This document shows, one piece after another, positions 4,837-6,222 of a DNA stretch of 6,222 nt. This stretch comes from Chloroflexota bacterium (GTDB lineage: Bacteria; Chloroflexota; Dehalococcoidia; JACQUE01). The stretch covers positions 1 to 6,222 of the forward strand of contig JACQUE010000128.1 in assembly GCA_016210425.1 (NCBI GenBank), read 5' to 3'. The notes under the pieces were generated by a model, which was not told the origin of the DNA, searched no databases, and was given only the letters and a program-made list of their open reading frames with translations. Both the position numbers and the translations under genes were made by a program. How positions within the stretch are numbered: position 1 is the first letter of the stretch; every line of letters begins with the position of its first letter.

Positions 4837-5985
4837 ATGGGTGGCATGCGCCCCCGTCACGTGGCCCTGGCTCTTCTCACCGTCCTTCAGAGTGTGCTCG
4901 TTGTGCTCGCCATCTCGCCGCAGGCGCGCGTCGGCGTTAAGACCTTCTTGCTGATCCCCCAACTTCTCCCCGGCGCGCCCGTGCGGCCCCTTATGTTCCT
5001 GACCCCAGCGCCCTCGAAGTCCGAGGTCAGATACGGCTACGGCGAGGAAGAGCGTATCGCAGACCTCTACAGGCCGGCGGGCGGGGGCAGGCATGGGGCC
5101 ATCATCCTCTTCTTAGGGGTAAACCCCGCAGGCAGGGAGGACCCGCGCGTCGTTAGGCTAGCCTCGGGGCTGGCGCGCATCGGGCTGGTGGTGTTGGTGC
5201 CCTACTCGCAGGACATGGTGGACGAGCGCGTAAAGCCGCAGGAGGTTGGCGCACTGGTGGCCGCCTTCCAGTACCTGGAGCAGCAGCCCTTTGTGGCGCC
5301 AGGCCGAGTAGGCTTCGCGGGCTTCTGCGTCGGAGCATCCCTTGCGGTGGTGGCTGCCGAGGACCAGCGCATCAATAAGCGGGTCCGCTTCGTCAACGAC
5401 TTCGACGGCTACTACGACCTGCGCGACTACATCGTCGAGATCGTGACCAAGAGCTTCCGCATGGATAGCACCATCCAGGCCTGGGAGCCGGATGACCTGG
5501 CGCAGCGCGTGGTTACACGGGAGCTCATCGAGAATATGCCGGCCCCTGAGGACAGGGCTGAGCTGGGGCGGGTCTTCATCAATGGGGAGCCCCTGGAGAG
5601 CCTAAACCAGGATGTCATTACGCCCGATGGCCAGGTTCTTTATCAGTTGCTCACCAGTACCGATGAACAAGAGGCCTACCGGCTGCTGGCGCAGCTTCCG
5701 CCCTCCGTCGAGGGCCTGGTCGCCCCGCTGTCGCCCAGCAGCGACATCGGCGGCCTCCAGGCGAAGCTCTTCGTCATGCACGACCGCAGGGACGATTTGG
5801 TGCCCTATGTTGAGTCCCGACGGCTGGTGGCTGCCGTCGACGGCAATGTGCCCATCCACTACACGGAGTTCAGCTTCTTTCAGCACGTCGACCCGACGCG
5901 CCATGTGCCCCCCGCCACCCTCCTGCACGAGCTCTGGAAGCTCTATCGGCACCTCTACGGCCTCATGCGCCTCGCCCTCGGTTAA
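4837..5985 (+). CDS. Membrane-anchored or exported alpha/beta hydrolase, dienelactone-hydrolase-like with Cys nucleophile
   Basis: The 382-residue protein opens with a short basic stretch (RPRH) and a hydrophobic segment at about 8-26, a signal peptide or anchor, so the domain should lie outside the cytoplasm. The nucleophile elbow GFAGFCVGAS at 159-168 places Cys164 where most hydrolases have Ser, as in dienelactone hydrolase. The likely acid is Asp319 in MHDRRDDLVP (Asp320 is possible) and the base is His350 in FFQHVDP. The D-to-H spacing of 31 residues equals that of Pseudomonas dienelactone hydrolase (D171, H202). The C-to-D distance is 155 residues instead of 48, so about 107 residues are inserted between about 186 and 296, probably a lid domain. 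The substrate is unknown, and ester or lactone cleavage is inferred from the family. The start at 4837 is uncertain: AGAGG lies 16 bases upstream, which is too far to be ideal, and Met4 at 4846 is an alternative. Confidence 0.85.
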   Translation: MGGMRPRHVALALLTVLQSVLVVLAISPQARVGVKTFLLIPQLLPGAPVRPLMFLTPAPSKSEVRYGYGEEERIADLYRPAGGGRHGAIILFLGVNPAGREDPRVVRLASGLARIGLVVLVPYSQDMVDERVKPQEVGALVAAFQYLEQQPFVAPGRVGFAGFCVGASLAVVAAEDQRINKRVRFVNDFDGYYDLRDYIVEIVTKSFRMDSTIQAWEPDDLAQRVVTRELIENMPAPEDRAELGRVFINGEPLESLNQDVITPDGQVLYQLLTSTDEQEAYRLLAQLPPSVEGLVAPLSPSSDIGGLQAKLFVMHDRRDDLVPYVESRRLVAAVDGNVPIHYTEFSFFQHVDPTRHVPPATLLHELWKLYRHLYGLMRLALG

Positions 5986-6024
5986 CAACCCTCAGAACGG
6001 CTGCGGACCGGCCAACCAGCCTCT

Positions 6025-6062
6025 ATTGACTTGGTGGGTGAGAGTTGCGAAACTGAGTCAAT
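6025..6062. promoter_or_regulatory. Nested inverted repeats before the comM-like gene, possible promoter or operator
   Basis: ATTGACT (6025-6031) and AGTCAAT (6056-6062) are perfect 7-bp arms 24 bases apart. Inside them AGTT-GCGA-AACT (6043-6054) forms a four-pair stem with a GNRA-type loop. TTGACT (6026-6031) is also a fair -35, but the hexamer 17 bases later (GAAACT) is a poor -10. No T-run follows, so a terminator for the hydrolase is unlikely. The rest of this 101-base gap holds nothing clear. Confidence 0.3.
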
Positions 6063-6086
6063 CCTGCTCCGCGGACAGCCGAATAG

Positions 6087-6222
6087 ATGCTTGCTAAAGT
6101 GAATAGCTGTGCCATTATCGGCCTCGATGGGGCTATCATCGAGGTCGAAGTGGACATCGCTTCCGGCCTGCCCGCCTTCTTCATCGTCGGTCTCCCCGAC
6201 ACCGCCGTCCAGGAGGCCCGCG
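6087..6222 (+). CDS. comM: ComM/YifB-type Mg-chelatase-like AAA+ protein, N-terminal fragment
   Basis: Forty-five codons are visible from the ATG at 6087 to the right edge. They begin [20 protein letters not shown] and contain [22 protein letters not shown], the family's highly conserved N-terminal ChlI-like domain. Complete members have about 500 residues, with an AAA+ ATPase and a Mg-chelatase C-terminal part, all beyond the window. In Vibrio cholerae ComM is a hexameric helicase that aids branch migration during natural transformation. Many non-competent bacteria also carry the gene, so competence cannot be inferred here. No good ribosome binding site is seen before the ATG; the start is chosen by agreement with the family N-terminus. 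Confidence 0.92.
   Translation, partial: MLAKVNSCAIIGLDGAIIEVEVDIASGLPAFFIVGLPDTAVQEAR

Noticed and set aside
5986..6024. Terminator after the hydrolase (GGCTG ... CAGCC)
   Set aside because: There are only five pairs with a 13-base loop and no T-run, which is too weak to call.
1..6222. tRNA, rRNA, CRISPR array, known riboswitch, phage or toxin-antitoxin genes
   Set aside because: None was seen by eye on either strand. The gaps between genes are all under 230 bases and are filled by promoters, leaders and one terminator.

Overview
The window is GC-rich bacterial chromosome. It reads as housekeeping and regulatory DNA, with no phage, transposase, CRISPR or RNA gene that I can see. The high GC, the slipin wording, the Cache/GAF histidine kinase and the ComM start would suit Chloroflexota (Dehalococcoidia-like) or another GC-rich, soil or groundwater-type lineage. 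That placement is an impression from protein style, not a demonstrated assignment.

Layout. On the minus strand, reading right to left, there is a two-component pair. A large sensor histidine kinase (3786 to 1357) overlaps an OmpR/PhoB-type response regulator (1360 to 665) by ATGA. The regulator is followed at once by a strong intrinsic terminator (643 to 612). Beyond it, with its own leader, lies a slipin/stomatin (SPFH) gene that starts at 467 and runs off the left edge. On the plus strand, diverging from the kinase, are a class I SAM methyltransferase (4016-4654), an exported or membrane-anchored alpha/beta hydrolase with a cysteine nucleophile (4837-5985), and the first 45 codons of a ComM/YifB-type AAA+ protein (6087 to the right edge).

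The most informative structure is non-coding. The kinase 5' end plus its upstream divergent promoter region (about 3728-3928) has a second, shortened, diverged copy at about 4664-4775, in the same orientation. The methyltransferase sits between the two copies. Each copy ends in a plus-strand promoter of the same design (TTGAAA-18-TATCAT and TTGAAG-17-TAGACT), and the second copy still carries about 13 recognisable codons of a kinase N-terminus. The simplest reading is that an ancestral 'kinase <- promoter -> gene' unit was duplicated and the second kinase was then lost down to a stub. An alternative is that the methyltransferase entered by recombination with repeat formation.

How the genes may work together. 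The Cache domain of the kinase would sense a small ligand outside the membrane, and HAMP, GAF and HisKA/HATPase would relay it to the DNA-binding regulator. Candidate targets are the kinase's own promoter, which has an inverted repeat over its -10, and the similar promoters of the methyltransferase and hydrolase. This link rests only on shared sequence and proximity. Several mRNA leaders (slipin, hydrolase) carry perfect inverted repeats directly before the ribosome binding site. No gap between genes exceeds 300 bases. I see no convincing new multi-gene system; the duplicated promoter unit and the unusual hydrolase are the points worth following.
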